In this document: positions 10,380 through 22,320 of the stretch, in pieces
How positions within the stretch are numbered: position 1 is the stretch's first letter
How the letters are laid out: the number at the start of each line of letters is the position of its first letter
Assembly: GCA_021018815.1 (NCBI GenBank)
Contig: JAITYX010000122.1
Span: 62,001-126,000 of the forward strand
DNA from: Talinum fruticosum
Taxonomy: Eukaryota > Streptophyta > Magnoliopsida > Caryophyllales > Talinaceae
Reading direction: 5' to 3'
Length of the DNA: 64,000 nt
Made by a program: the position numbers and the translations under genes
Notes under the pieces: generated by a model
What the model saw: only the letters and a program-made list of their open reading frames with translations
Told to the model about the DNA's origin: nothing
Database searches by the model: none

Positions 10380-13300
10380 TGTGAGACCCGAATTTTGAGT
10401 AGATTAATTTTATAGTTGAATTAAGCTAGATATTTGTACGTAATTTATTTTATGTGATTGTTATGTCCTTGTGTGTTTATATAGCTTAATTAATAGAGGT
10501 TAGTGCTCGTTATAGAGACCCAGGCGGACTTATGTCAAAAAAAAAAAAAAAGAAAAAGGGAAGTTTAATTGTGGGGGATTAGTGTACTGGTGCAGCAGGT
10601 GCTGGCTGCACCTGAGGTAGCCACCGAAAAGAGAAAGAAAAGAGGAGAGGAAAAGGAAAGAAGGGGAGGGGGACCGAGCGGAATCGGGAACCGAGAGGAG
10701 AGGGAGAGGCCGAGCGGGAGAGCTAGAGCGAGACCGAGAGGGCGAGCGAGAGCGAAGGCGAAGGAGAGAGGCCGGGACCGTCGAGCGGCAGTGGAGCGGC
10801 CGGCGAGTGCGAGGAAACGGCCGAGCGCGAAAGAGGGCGAAACCGAGGCCAAGAAAGAGGAAGCGAACGCGAAGGCCGAGGAGGCAGCCGGTGAGCGCGG
10901 GACCGCGACCGGCGACGGTGCCAGGCGCAAAGGAGGGCGGCGGAACCCGGGGCTAGCGGCAGGAAAAAGGAACGAAAGAGGGAGAGGAACCAAGGGAGCT
11001 CGAATCTCGGACTCGCAATACCCGAATCGAGGTGGGTAGTCCTATACTCTAAACTATTAGTACTTTCGAAACCCAATTGAATTTATCGTGATTGTGAAAT
11101 GTAATCGTGAATGTGGAATATGTGTGCTATTGAGCGAGTTCGATAGTTCGCTGAAAGTGGAATTAGGAGTCTTGAGGAGTTATCGTGATTGTTGAATATG
11201 ATTGTGAATGTTGAACATGTATGATATTGAACGAGTTTAGTAGTTGATGAAAGTGGCATTAGGAGTCTTGAAGAGAATTGGTAGTTGTTTAGGCCTAAAT
11301 TGAAAATCGGGAATTCGGACGAGTTAGGCTGCTTGAGTATAGTGAGTCGTATCAAGAATTCATCGATTGGGAATGAGCACGTTATGGTTTGGGTATAAGT
11401 TATGAATTAATATTTCAGATTGAGCCTTAGAGATTTCTTGAACTTGCGATATCGAGAGCTAATTACGAATATTGGGCAATGATGGGTCGAAGTATAAAGA
11501 GGAGTATGAATTCGTATTAAGTGATGTGTAAGCTGGTACAATTAAGTGAGTAATGGGTGATTGTGAGATTAATTGAGTTCGAAAAGTAAATAAATCCTCG
11601 AGGTTGATCCGAGTGTGAAAATAAGCAAAGCTAACGAAACCGAATAATGAAAAGTGATTAAGAGTTACATAACTAAGGACGGACGAGCAAGAGTTAAGTA
11701 ATGAGTTAGAGACATACAACGGGAATTTGAGACGAGGGAATGGTAAGGTTAAGTTGAGGAATTGGAGTAAAGACAGGGAGTTGAGAAGTTGAGACATAAG
11801 CAAACGAAGTGAGTTCACCGAGTAGAGACATAGAATGAGGAATTTAAACAAAGACAGAGAGTTGTGAGAAGTTGGGGCGCCGAATTAGGTGATGTCCGCT
11901 TGTGGTTATTGTGGCTCGGAAAATGGAAACTAATTGTACTAGAGTGGTGGATTGAGAAATGTATAGTTGGAAAGAGTTGAGAATGATTGCTTGCATTGAA
12001 TGGTGGTTATTCGTGCTATGTGATTTCTTTATGTGATACTCAAAAGTAGTTTTGAAAGGCGTTTTGTATTTTACGTGAAATGATCCTTGAATGCAACTTC
12101 TTGTGAACTCGCCTTTCAAACGTGAATGTGTTTTAAAGAAGCGAAACTTGTTTAAGAAAGTGAATCTTGTTTGAGAAAGTGAATTTAGAAGGGTAACATG
12201 TGTGTCATGCCTTCTACGATGAGAAATTGATTAAGATCTTGGTAAGAAACCAAATTTGATAAGTGATTGTGATCACTTCGATTGAAATGAATTATGGGCT
12301 AGATTGTTTAGACCGAGAGGAAGGAGGTGGTCGTGCGTATCGGGCCACGGGGTCCTGATATGCGTATCAGGATGCCCATCAACCGGAGAGGTTGATTCTT
12401 TCTGACGAGGAAAGCGGAGCCTTCCAGGTATTTGACTAGAGATAGGTCCAGGAACTCGAGTCGGGGTAGCGCCCGAGAACCGCTTGGTGCTAGTTCAATC
12501 GTCTAAAGCCCCGAAAGAATTTTCAAAAAGTGTTTGAGAGAAAGTGCGAGAATGGTTCCACCTTGTTTCATGTGATTCAATTCCCAAAATGATTGCAACC
12601 CGTGCTTTGAATGATTGAAGTGGTATGAGTTTTATGTTGCAAATGATTTCAAGAGATTTCGTTAAAAAGTATATCGGTTTGTATTATATTATTACGCTTT
12701 TGCTGATTTCATTATTATGAGTATTATGTGTAAAGAATTTCCAATTTAAGGGTGTAAGACTCCGGTGAGCCCGTGGTTTATTGCTCACCCCCACAAATTG
12801 CCCCGTCCCTCCCGATTGCGAGTACCCCTTGAGGCGAATGGTCTGGAATGCTTATCTTTGGTGGCGATTATGGCTGCAATCAAGTCTATGTGTTTCATGT
12901 TTAATATATTGTATCTATTCGGCTACTTATGTAAGTAGACAGTAATGTATAGTAAGTTAGACGTGTGTACGGAGACCAAACTAGTAGCTCGACAAGCCGA
13001 GAGATCTCTTTCTCCGGCAATTTTGATCTTAAGTGGTTGTAAATCTGGTTTTTGCTGAATTCATGACTTGGGTTGTAAACTAGTTCGCAATGTAAGTTTT
13101 GTGGTTGTGAAAGTACTCCGGCGTGTGGCCGTTGAGCTGTGTACTCCGAGCGTGTGGCTCGTTGAGTTTTATTGTGAATTTTATGCGGGTTTTAAGGCTT
13201 TTAGCCTATGGGTTGGACCATAGTTCAAACGGAACTCTGCCGAAATTTTTAGGAAACTTCGACCTTTGGGAAGAATTTCATTTCGTACCCTTAAGTTGAT

Positions 13301-13396
13301 TTAAGATAACTAAGCCTACACCTGAGTGAGCCTTGGGAGTTCCTTTAAGGAACTGCGGCGGTGTAATACTCCTAGGGTGGGTTTTGGGGTGTTACA
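10380..13396 (+). repeat. gypsy 3' LTR (3017 bp)
   Basis: Same ends and internal landmarks as 5802-8820. Most differences between the copies are CG versus CAG/CTG exchanges, for example ACTGAAGCTGAAT (7059-7070) against ACGAAACCGAAT (11634-11645). Confidence 0.95.
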
Positions 13397-13471
13397 TATA
13401 TATATATAAGTTTTGAAAGAATAACTTGAATTCGGAATCATATAAGTGATCGGTTCATACCTTAGTCTTCA
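13397..13471 (-). repeat. outer 75 bp of the interrupted Sirevirus 5' LTR
   Basis: On the minus strand it begins TGAAGACTAAGGTATGAAC, parallel to TGAAAACTCAAGTATAAC at the start of the Sirevirus LTR at 41194. It then runs into sequence matching positions 1-50 of the window, and finally into the TA repeat. It therefore completes the LTR at 4198-5801. Confidence 0.75.
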
Positions 13472-14347
13472 AATATAACTCGAATTGAAAGAAATTGAGT
13501 TTGAAATGAAATTGGGAATTGTATGACTGAATGTGTTTTTGAGAGTTGGATATGGAAATGGAGACTATTGAATGTTTGTGAATTGATGGGATAAATTGTA
13601 TTAGATTGGGAAGATAAGAAACAAATCGAACCTGAATTTGTGTTGAATTGAATATAGAAGCTTTTAACATGAATTTATAAGTTTGGTTGAATTGAAAAGT
13701 GAATATCGGCTTTGAATACAAGCTTTGTAAGTTCTGTTTATGCGGTTTGTTTTATGTCTGTTTACGTAAGCTCTATTTAGACAAAATGTATTACGAATAC
13801 TTTTGGTTAATTTTATAAATGATTGATAATTGAATTCAACTTGCAGGTTTTACAAGATAATTGGTTTGTTCTATAATAACATGATTTAATGGTTTATTTG
13901 GTTTAGTTATGATTCGATTGCCTTTGAAATGTAAGTTGTGATGTTTTTGAATCTTTAAAATATTATTCCTTGAAACGAGAATGAATCCAGCTATTTCTTA
14001 AGAAGTATGACTTTAAATGGAAATTTGAAAATAAGTTTATTATTGTTGACTGGTTTTAAGAGCTAAGGAGTTTAGCACTACAAAATACCATGCGGTCCAG
14101 ACATTACTAATTAACTCGTGTGGTCCGGGATAATAGTTTAGTGCTAATGGGGGGACTAGGTCATACGATCTGACCTTAGGATACCGTGCGGTCTAATATT
14201 CCCAGTTAATATATGAGGTTTGGGTTAATAAGAGTTCCTCCTTGACTTTGGTAGTTCCCGATATTTGAAAAAGTCAAGCTGGGTTGTGGTATCCAAATGA
14301 AGAGGGTACTATTGTCTAGACGAGGATCCGATGCTCTAGAAATACTT

Positions 14348-14467
14348 TTATTCAATTAGGGAATTGAATAATGGTTTATCATTTGAAAGTATTTTTTATT
14401 CAATTAGGGAATTGAATAATTATTTGATGTTTGAAAATTTTTTTATTCAATTAGGGAATTGAATAAT
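14348..14467. repeat. three spaced copies of a 20 bp palindromic motif
   Basis: ATTCAATTAGGGAATTGAAT occurs three times at about 48-49 bp spacing. Each unit is an inverted repeat around AGGG. The spacers are also related, so this is a tandem array of about 48 bp units inside the old gypsy LTR. Confidence 0.85.
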
Positions 14468-15023
14468 GGTTAGCTAAAACAAGTTGATTGAATTGCGTTT
14501 TGCTGACAATGTGATTTTGAAATTCCAAGAGTTAAAAGATAATTAAAAATATGTTTTTGTTTGGTTCGATTCATTAAGTAAGTTGTCCGGAAATATGAGG
14601 AATAATTAATCATGCAGAATAGTTAATCGAGAAGTATCCAGAGCATATTGGGTGTCTAAACTGGAGTTGGAAAGAAGTGATGAAAGTTAAAATGTGATTG
14701 ATGGACTATGTTATTAAACTCCTAAATACTCTATGGCTTGTATATGTATGTATAATGTGCAACGGTTATTGTTTTGGGATAAAATTACCTAGTGCGCGTG
14801 TGGTTTGCTCACCTTATCTCTCACTTCCCTTTCTAGGTCCGGACTAAGTGAATCGGAAGGTTTACGTTTCGATTGAACATACTCCTTATGGAAACATGCT
14901 TGATGTGAAGTCTAATGTGGTTTTTCTTTGATGTACTTGACTTGATTAATCTTTGTATATGCATAAATAAGTTCATGTAGTTAAAGAAGTCGTGTCATAG
15001 GCCAAATAAATTATTTTGGGTTT

Positions 15024-15799
15024 TGTTAGGAATTTTGAGCAACTTGATGCGGAAGCGTAATATAGGATGTCTTATGATAATCAAAAATTCGAACAAATAA
15101 ATAAAGGTACTAAATCAATGGACACAATGAATTTACATGGAAACCCAACTCGGGAAAAACCACGGAGGTGACAAACAATTCACTATGAATTTGAGAAAAT
15201 ACAAAATGATCACAATCGAACAATGATTTGATCAACGATAAGAATCTCTAATTCTCTCACAATATTTCTCTCAAACTCACTCAACAATGTTTGGGAAATT
15301 AATCTCACTAATTTTCAGCTTGGCTTTCACTGAATTTCTTTAGCTTGACCTTCTCCTGTAAAGCCTTCACATATTTATATGATAATGTGGGGATTTATCC
15401 CATTAATTTACTGCCCCACTTAACAAGAGATGCTCCTAATTTCTTGCTAATAACTGCTGCCATACTTGTCCCTTAATTAACGTAATTAAGGACCTTAATG
15501 CTGCTGCCCATGTCCCTTGAACCAAGCTGGAAAATAGCTCCAAGACCCTAATGCTTGCTGAAAATTAGCCCACAAACAATGGCCACTTATCCCTTAATTA
15601 ATGGGACTAATAATGCTCCAAAAACCTCTCCACAAGTTCCACTAAATGGCTGCCCATGACACCTTGAATATCCCAGAAAAATAGGCAATTTCGCTCCCAT
15701 ATTCGCTGCCCCGAAACCACGTAAAAAAATGCCCGAAACGCAGCCCACAACTCTTCTAAAATCCGTCATATATATTGGAGATTTGAGCCACACCTAACA
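15024..15799. mobile_element. solo LTR, copia-type, 776 bp
   Basis: The ends are inverted (TGTTAGG...CCTAACA) with a perfect 5 bp target duplication GGTTT at 15019-15023 and 15800-15804. Removing it rejoins the older gypsy LTR sequence smoothly. The inside contains the 'gatgcggaagcg' and 'aacccaactcgggaaaaacc' type sequence seen in plant copia LTRs. No coding sequence. It is best explained by recombination between the two LTRs of a former element. Confidence 0.85.
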
Positions 15800-16101
15800 G
15801 GTTTTAACCGCATATTGGTCGTATGCCTGTTGTGTTGGATGTTATAACTCCAAGTGTGTGGCTTGTTGCATTTTATTGTAACTTCTTATGCAACTACAAG
15901 TCTTTAAGCTTAGGGGAAATGCCATATTATAAACAGAATTCTGCCGAAATTTCTTGAAAATTTTCAAACAAAATGGAAAATCACCTATATTAGTTTAACT
16001 GGAGGATAGCAAGCCAACCTAGACGTTCTAACTAGCCTTAAGGATTGATTTTGAGGAATACTGGCAATGTGATACTTCACTAGCGAGAACAGGGTGTTAC
16101 A

Positions 16102-16950
16102 TAGGAATAACAGTCAATATAATTGACCAGAAATAGTGGTGTTTATAATTAATAGTTAACAGACTAACAACAATTAGGTTTAACATATAGTGATTAAAAG
16201 TATTTAGCATCATGTTTAGCATTGTTTAACAATGGTGAACATCGCTAGCAAAATCTTGTAGCAATAGTAGCTTGTTACCAACAAATATAATTATTCAAAT
16301 TATGCAATAGTAACAGTTCAACAATTTTAGAAAGATATTCATTTCAACATTTTTTAACAATGGTTGAACAATTTATATAAACAGTTTACATAGTATAAAA
16401 AAAGTCATTCTTGATGGATAGCCAATAGATTAGACATTAATAGGAACAATTAGTAGCAGTTAGCGGATAATGACATTTAGTTGTTAACAATGTTTACAAG
16501 TAGTTTGGGATCATGATTAGTGGTTAACAACATCTACCGGCACTTAGGAGTTGCTGTTTGTAGCATTTTGGAGCGGTTACAAATTATCAAACACATTCTA
16601 AACAATGAAATAAAAAACGCATATTTTATGTTAAATGTAACACTAATTTACAATAATAGTGGCTCGTGAAATTCCTTTTTCATGTGTATATGAATGAAAT
16701 GCAAATAACAACAACATATCAAGGGGAGGAAAAGCATGCGATTGTATGTCATTTAATGCGTGCAAATACTAAATGAGCCATAAATAAACCTCGTTTTGTT
16801 GTTGTTTTCCTAACAAGTTACAGAACATGTGCTTGCTTGTCATGTGATTGTCCTTTTTTGTTGTGCATTCTTAACATCTTAGCTCACACTAATCAGAAAA
16901 AAGAAAGTGAAGAAAGTGAATGTAAGACATAGAAATTTACATCTTGATCT
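16102..16950. other. unassigned AT-rich sequence
   Basis: No open frame of note. Contains many loosely related 'gtttaacaatgg' and 'gttaacaa' motifs at 16140-16600, suggesting an eroded repeat. No clean terminal repeats were found. Confidence 0.5.
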
Positions 16951-18019
16951 GAACTACTTAATCTATCCTTTGAGTTAAGACATATATGGAATTTGATTAT
17001 ATTGAATATTGGAATTAAAATTTTTTAAATTAATAGTTTAAGGAAATTCAGTCATTAAATATTTTATTTGGACTAATCCTTATCTAATCTTAGATCAAAG
17101 TATTTTTATACTTTTAGTACCATTTCTAATTTGTTTTTGTAAGATTATTAAAGTAAATTAATCGCATATGAAAGCAAAAACAAAGGCTTCTTTATTGTTT
17201 AACTAACCGTGGACAGAAAAGCCAGATTTCATGGATAGGCTCGGACTAGGCTAACAAGTCTATTTGTTGCCTTTTTGGGTAAATCTTCATTTTTAGTCTA
17301 ATGACTATTTATACCCTATCTTTTAAATACATGGAGTTGGTAGAGCTACTTTTGGAAGGTAGAACCTAAGCTCAACGCTTAAATCAACAATGGTCCCAAA
17401 ATTTAATCTTTAGATTGTCCATTACAAAGGCTAACTAACTTCTAGCCCTAGACTCAACGGCTTTGTTCATTGCAACCTATAAATAAAAGCCCTAATTCAA
17501 GACTTAAAAGATTGTTGGAACTAAGAGCTTAAACTATTGATTCTCTCCTTTAAGTTACAACTCTTACTTGTACTTTAATTATCTTATGAGTTGTAACTCT
17601 TGTAAGGACAAGTTCTATAATCTATTCTTATTCCAAACACTTTTTCTTAGTTATCCCTTAACTAGGTTGAGAAGGTTACTTCAACTCAATTGTCCCAAGT
17701 TGTAAAGGGTATCGCAATAACTTGGAAGTATTAGGACGGGTAAAGGATTTTCACGTGCTCGGGAAAAATTGTAAAGGAATTGTCTAAAGGAGAAATTTTG
17801 GGTAGTCAATTACTCTATATATGTGGATTCAAATAGTGGAGTTTTGACTTTGTGCTTGATTAGCAAAATTCGTAATTTTCTGTCACATGAGGGTTTCCAC
17901 TTAACATACTTGTCTTCTTCATTTCTTGCGTATGAGGCGAGTCCGGACTCAAGTTTCTTTTTTTGAGTTCTTATCTCAATTTTTAGAACATCATTTTTCT
18001 GCAAGTTTCTTTCATCACC

Positions 18020-20543
18020 TGTAACACCCGAAACTTAATCGTAATTAATTATTTTAAATTTGTATTTTATCATATTAATATTGTTTAAGAGCGAGTAAGC
18101 CATGCAGAATACGAAATCGAAATAAAATGTACTAATTGCAAATAATAATGGGTAAATTGTACAATTCACATTTCAAATAATGTAAAATTGTGTCTCGAAA
18201 CACGGTTTATTTATAATTAAATAATAAGTAAATGAAAAAAAAAAAAGAAGAGAGAGTTCGAAATTATGTGATTAAACATTAATCATGTGGTAAAATCAAA
18301 AATAAAATCGAGAGGAAGATATTAAGATTTTTTTAGACAAAAAAAAAAAAAAAAAAAGAGGAGGGGCTGCTGGAAGTCTCGGGAGTTTATAAGTGAATTG
18401 GGGCTTACAAAACAAGCGAGATACACCTTTCATCTTCATCTCTCTCTCACCTCTCCTCCACTTCCCCGAAACGTTGCCCCTTGCCACCGCCACCCGGCCG
18501 TCGCCGGCGTCTTTGGCTGCCACCGGAAGCCGTCGCCGGAGTCCCCAGGCTGCCACCTTGTTACCGCCAATCCTTCTCTCTTCCCCTCCCGTCGTCTCTT
18601 GTCTGCAGGGGTAGAACAGCCCTTCCTGTTATTGCTGCTGCCGAGTCCGGCCAGCCACCGGCCTGCCCCGCCCCGGCCTCCGCCGGCGCCTGACGCCACC
18701 AACTAACCCCCACTCCTTGAGCCGCCGAGCTCTACCACCGAGCCACCACCATCCACTTTCACATCTAACCCAATTTGAGGTATATCTCCAATCCTTAATT
18801 TCTAAGCAAATGTTATCACAAATTTATGTTGTTATTGAATAATTAGGCAAGCATATGTGAATTGTGAATTGGTTATGGTGGAATTGAAGGAATTGTGTGA
18901 GAAAATAAAATTGGATTTAGGGATTATTATGTGTTCATATGGAATTGGAATTAATTGGGGGTTTCTTTATAATTGTAAATGTGCTTGTTTGATTTTTATA
19001 TGATTATGAATGAATTGCTTGGTTTTGGTGGAATTGGATGAACTTTGGAGAGTAGTGAAATATGAGGATATATGTGAAATTAAATTTTTGGGTCTGTTAG
19101 GTGCTAAATTGGTATTGGAGATAAATTTGGGATATTCATAATTGTGAATATGCTTGTTTGGTTTCCTACATGAGCATGAACGGATTGATTGAGTGTGTGA
19201 AAATTGTTTAAGTTATAGGCTATGCTAGGGAAGTGAATTAAACAAATTGGGTTAGGTTAATCTTTGAAAAAAAAATGGATGGAAATATGTTTGGAAGTTT
19301 TATTGGAATTGGAAGTGATTTTTGTGAAGTTGAAATTTGTAATTTGGAAGTTGATAAATGAGTTGGTGGTTAGGAGGTATATATAATTAAAAGTATAACA
19401 ATTTTGAAGAGAATTCATTTAAGGAGGAAATTGGCGCTTTAAACCCGTTAGTGGTTTAGACAATTGAATTGGTCAAAATGTAAAGTACATAGATACAAGA
19501 AAGGCTCATAAGTTTATTAATGCAAATATTAAATTTCTATTTGAAAACAGAAATTCAATAGGAACGGCTATTCAGGGAAGCAAAGAAAATAGAAATTAAA
19601 AGCAAACGATCGACCGAGATACGTTATTGTTTGTACCCTTCCAAAATAGTTAAATTTTAATTTTTACGTAAAACGTTACTCGTGTTTGTTTTTATTTCGG
19701 CCTACAACTCTTTAGGACCCAAGTAATCGTTAATCGTTAATCGTTAATCGTTAATCGTTCATAAATGTCTGCTAGCGTGAATTGATCGTATTGGGCCTTT
19801 CCCGATAACCGGGAACTTTAATCGAATTGTTTAATCGAGGCCACATATTGGGCCTTCCCGACAAACGGGAACTTTAACCGAATCGTTTAATCGAAGCCAT
19901 GGCTGCAAATGCATGTAAATTGGGGTCCTAGTAATGGCCGGAAACTAAAACATTTGAGAAGTTGAAAATAAAATTGAGAAGTTTACAGGAAACACAAACT
20001 GTGCATTTTGCTTAAATGTTTGAGTTTTAAATGAATTTAAAATCGCACGCGTGCTCACCGACTCTTCGAAATTATTTTACGAGTGCAAGGGTAACGTATT
20101 AAGCCAACCGCTCATTTTATGTTTTATATTTTATGTTTTAAACTCTTTTAGGGAAAGAAAAGCAACCAGTATTTAAACAGAGACTGCATGAGGAGAAGGA
20201 ACAGAGGAAACGAGAATCCTAAAAGGTCGGCATCGAGCAATGACTTGCATGTTGTATTTTGGTGTTAATATATTTTGGATTATGTGTTAACAAACAGAGG
20301 GACTTTTGTACTATCTAAGTTTAAGTATATAATGTATAAACCTTGTGACAGTTTTGTGCTATTCAATATAATATATATATATATAACAATATGTGGAATG
20401 TTTAGGTATAGGCCTTGTCTCTACTATAAGAGACGGCGGTAATGCCCCGACTTATATTAGCTTCTGCTATCAAATACTTCTTAAATTTGATTGGGTTATG
20501 TCATGAATTAGTTTTATGGATAATTATAGTCCGGGGCGTTACA
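18020..20543 (+). mobile_element. Ty3/gypsy solo LTR, 2.5 kb, nested in Sirevirus LTR
   Basis: Begins TGTAACACCCG and ends GGGGCGTTACA, flanked by the direct repeat ATCACC (18014-18019 and 20544-20549). Like the other gypsy LTR it has an A-run and a GC-rich pyrimidine-biased block (18470-18760), probably the transcribed leader. Open frames there on both strands reflect composition. It differs in sequence from the 5802-13396 family, so it is a second gypsy family. Confidence 0.85.
19724..19898. repeat. minisatellites inside the gypsy solo LTR
   Basis: Five tandem TAATCGT heptamers (19724-19758). They are followed by two copies of a 57-58 bp unit (about 19790 and 19848) sharing ATTGGGCC, TTCCCGA, CGGGAACTTTAA, CGAAT and GTTTAATCGA, with a few substitutions. 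Confidence 0.9.
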
Positions 20544-20624
20544 ATCACCCTACCCCTTTTCGGGATATTAGCCTCTCCGAGTGAACTTTCATATGATGAA
20601 TAAGAAATAAAGTTTTTAGGTCTA

Positions 20625-22320
20625 GAGATCAAGGTAGGACAAGTAAATTTATAGAAGCACATCGTATAAAAAATAAAATATTTTCTGAAAATATTAAAGA
20701 TAGAAAACAACTAGAAAGTCTAGGATGTCTCATGAATGCATCATATTTTATTAAAGATCTTATAAAATTAAGATAACCTTTACAACAAAAGTTTAAAAAA
20801 GAGATAAGTTAGACTTGAACTGCTAATGATTCAAAGATTGAGCAAAACTACAAAAAGTTGTTCAAAACTCTTCTTGTTCTAAATTTGCCAAACAATGAAG
20901 ATCATCTAATTCTTGAGATAGATGCTAGCAATGAGTATTAGAGTGTATTACTCAAAATTAAAGGAGAAAAACTCTGCAAATATTGCAATGTAAGTTTTAA
21001 CAAAGTTGAATGCAATTATCCTACGATGGAAAAGGAGATGCTTGTTGTGATGAGGGGAATTGAAAAATTCTTAATCTTTTCGGCCCCAAAACCATTTCTT
21101 ACTTGAACTTATTGTAAAAGAATACTTGGTTTTGTGAAAAAGAATTTATTAAATATGCAAGCGCAAAGGAGGCTCCTGCATTGGCAATTATGACTTAACC
21201 AAATTTCCTTTTCTATTAAACATATACAGGGATCTAAGAACTCTTTGGTTGACATACTTATACGAGAGTTAGTCTATGTCGAACATAGTTGAACTCCCGC
21301 CCAACCGGAATCAAATAAATGAAGTTTCATTAATACTAGAATAGGTGTCATCTTCTAGTAGATTCATATTAGATACCTTAGTAGAATTTCAAGCAAAATG
21401 ATCCCGGCTAGGTATGGCTTATTCCCACTATCTAGTAGCTGAGAGATTGAACCTCCTAGAAATGCAAATTCACTATTTGAAGTGTCCTTTATACATTAAA
21501 AAAAAAGGATATATCTGTAAAAAATGGTTTAAAGAATGGTATACATGTGTCATCAATGATTTGAAAAATTATTCCTATAATATATGAGAATCATAGGGAT
21601 CACAAATAACTTTTTGTGATAACTCTGGAGTAGGGGAGTAAGAATATATAAAACAATTCAACCAAATGATCCCTTATTATATGCATGGAAATATGGAATG
21701 GTAGCTTGTTTCGAAGGAGAAATTCTAGTACCTAACAACCCTTTTTTTCTCAAGATTGACTAAGTTTAAAAAATGCATGTTCAAAAAAATCCATTAAATT
21801 TTCATCACAAATAAAGGACCGATATCTCCACCTCTATGGGCTAGTTGTGATATACGTATTCAGTGTACTTGTTATAGAATTGGAAGATGCAAAAATTAAG
21901 TCAGCTCATTATTTAATTCAAGTGGTCGATTTAGATGATCTATGATTTAGAGTATAATTGGATTCTTAAAAGGCAAAGGATAGTTACTAATCCTACTTTA
22001 GCAAGAGCCATTAGATTCTTCAATATGTATCACAAAATGTGGTCCATGATTGAAAGAGGTCGTAAATTGATGCAATATGAAAAATTACATTTGGATATCC
22101 AAGTGAGTGGAAGGAATACTTAGAAGATAATGGTGTTATTTCTGAAGATATTGATGATTATTTATTTGAAGTTGGAGCTAGAAAATTTTTATCTTAAGGA
22201 AAACTATATTTACATGCTTTATTCTCACAATGGAGGGATGAATATATTGATTTTGAAACCGATGACGATAAGTTGGAAAGAGTAATTAGAGATGAAGGAA
22301 TGTAGAATCTCAACGATAAC
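20625..22320 (+). pseudogene. endogenous pararetrovirus (Caulimoviridae) relic: RT thumb, RNase H and downstream ORF
   Basis: One plus frame, with stops, runs from about 20625 to 21290. It reads as the end of a caulimovirid reverse transcriptase followed by RNase H: the DAS active-site segment (EIDASNEY, near 20925), YPTMEKEML (near 21010), a segment with APKPF, and GSKNSLVD (near 21230). The order and spacing fit caulimovirid polyproteins better than Ty3/gypsy. Downstream to 22320 are open stretches, the longest at 21935-22123, that may be remains of the next viral ORF, which I do not recognise. Stops and single-base losses throughout make this an old inactive copy. The RT palm, protease and coat regions are absent. 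Confidence 0.65.

Larger units (their letters stand above)
5802..13396 (+). mobile_element. Ty3/gypsy LTR retrotransposon, non-autonomous, gag-PR only
   Basis: Two nearly identical LTRs (TGTGAGACC...GGTGTTACA, 3019 and 3017 bp) enclose an internal region of only 1559 bp. TATAT flanks both ends, as a 5 bp duplication would, but the TA repeat makes this weak proof. Internal order: tRNA-Met primer site, gag, CCHC knuckle, start of protease, a short 3' segment with the motif TTCGAGGACGAAATTTTTTG that commonly precedes the 3' LTR of chromovirus (Tekay/Del-like) elements, then a polypurine tract. RT, RNase H and integrase are missing, so any movement needs proteins from a relative. LTR divergence near 1% by hand alignment means a young insertion, and it may be overestimated by sequence errors. 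Confidence 0.93.
13477..16101 (+). repeat. old, degenerate Ty3/gypsy LTR remnant
   Basis: The 3' part (15805-16101) follows the end of the 5802-8820 LTR in order: a 'gtgtggcttgttgcattttattg' segment, 'ggaaatgccat', 'aattctgccgaaatttc', and a terminal AGGGTGTTACA. The 5' part has the CG-rich 'accgtgcggtc' blocks typical of such LTRs, but its start is not clear. No internal region or partner LTR was found, so it is a solo or truncated LTR. It is interrupted by the copia-type solo LTR 15024-15799. Confidence 0.6.
16951..20591 (+). repeat. third Sirevirus LTR, split by a gypsy solo LTR
   Basis: 16951-18019 parallels the Sirevirus LTR at about 460-1480 (the 'ttgagttaagacatatatggaat' segment, the 'caaagtatttttatacttttagtacc' segment, the AGTTATCCC..TAACT segment). 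After the nested insertion, 20550-20591 ends 'ttagcctctccgagtgaactttca', parallel to the LTR terminus at 42590-42617. The first 400-450 bp of the LTR are lost. No primer site or gag follows, so it is a solo or truncated LTR. Confidence 0.7.

Noticed and set aside
14341..14470. possible CRISPR-like array (three spaced repeats)
   Set aside because: Plant nuclear DNA, only three units, spacers are related to one another; simply a tandem repeat in an LTR.
18296..18706. several overlapping Pro/Arg-rich open frames
   Set aside because: GC-rich leader part of a solo LTR; all frames on both strands are open, and none has domain features.
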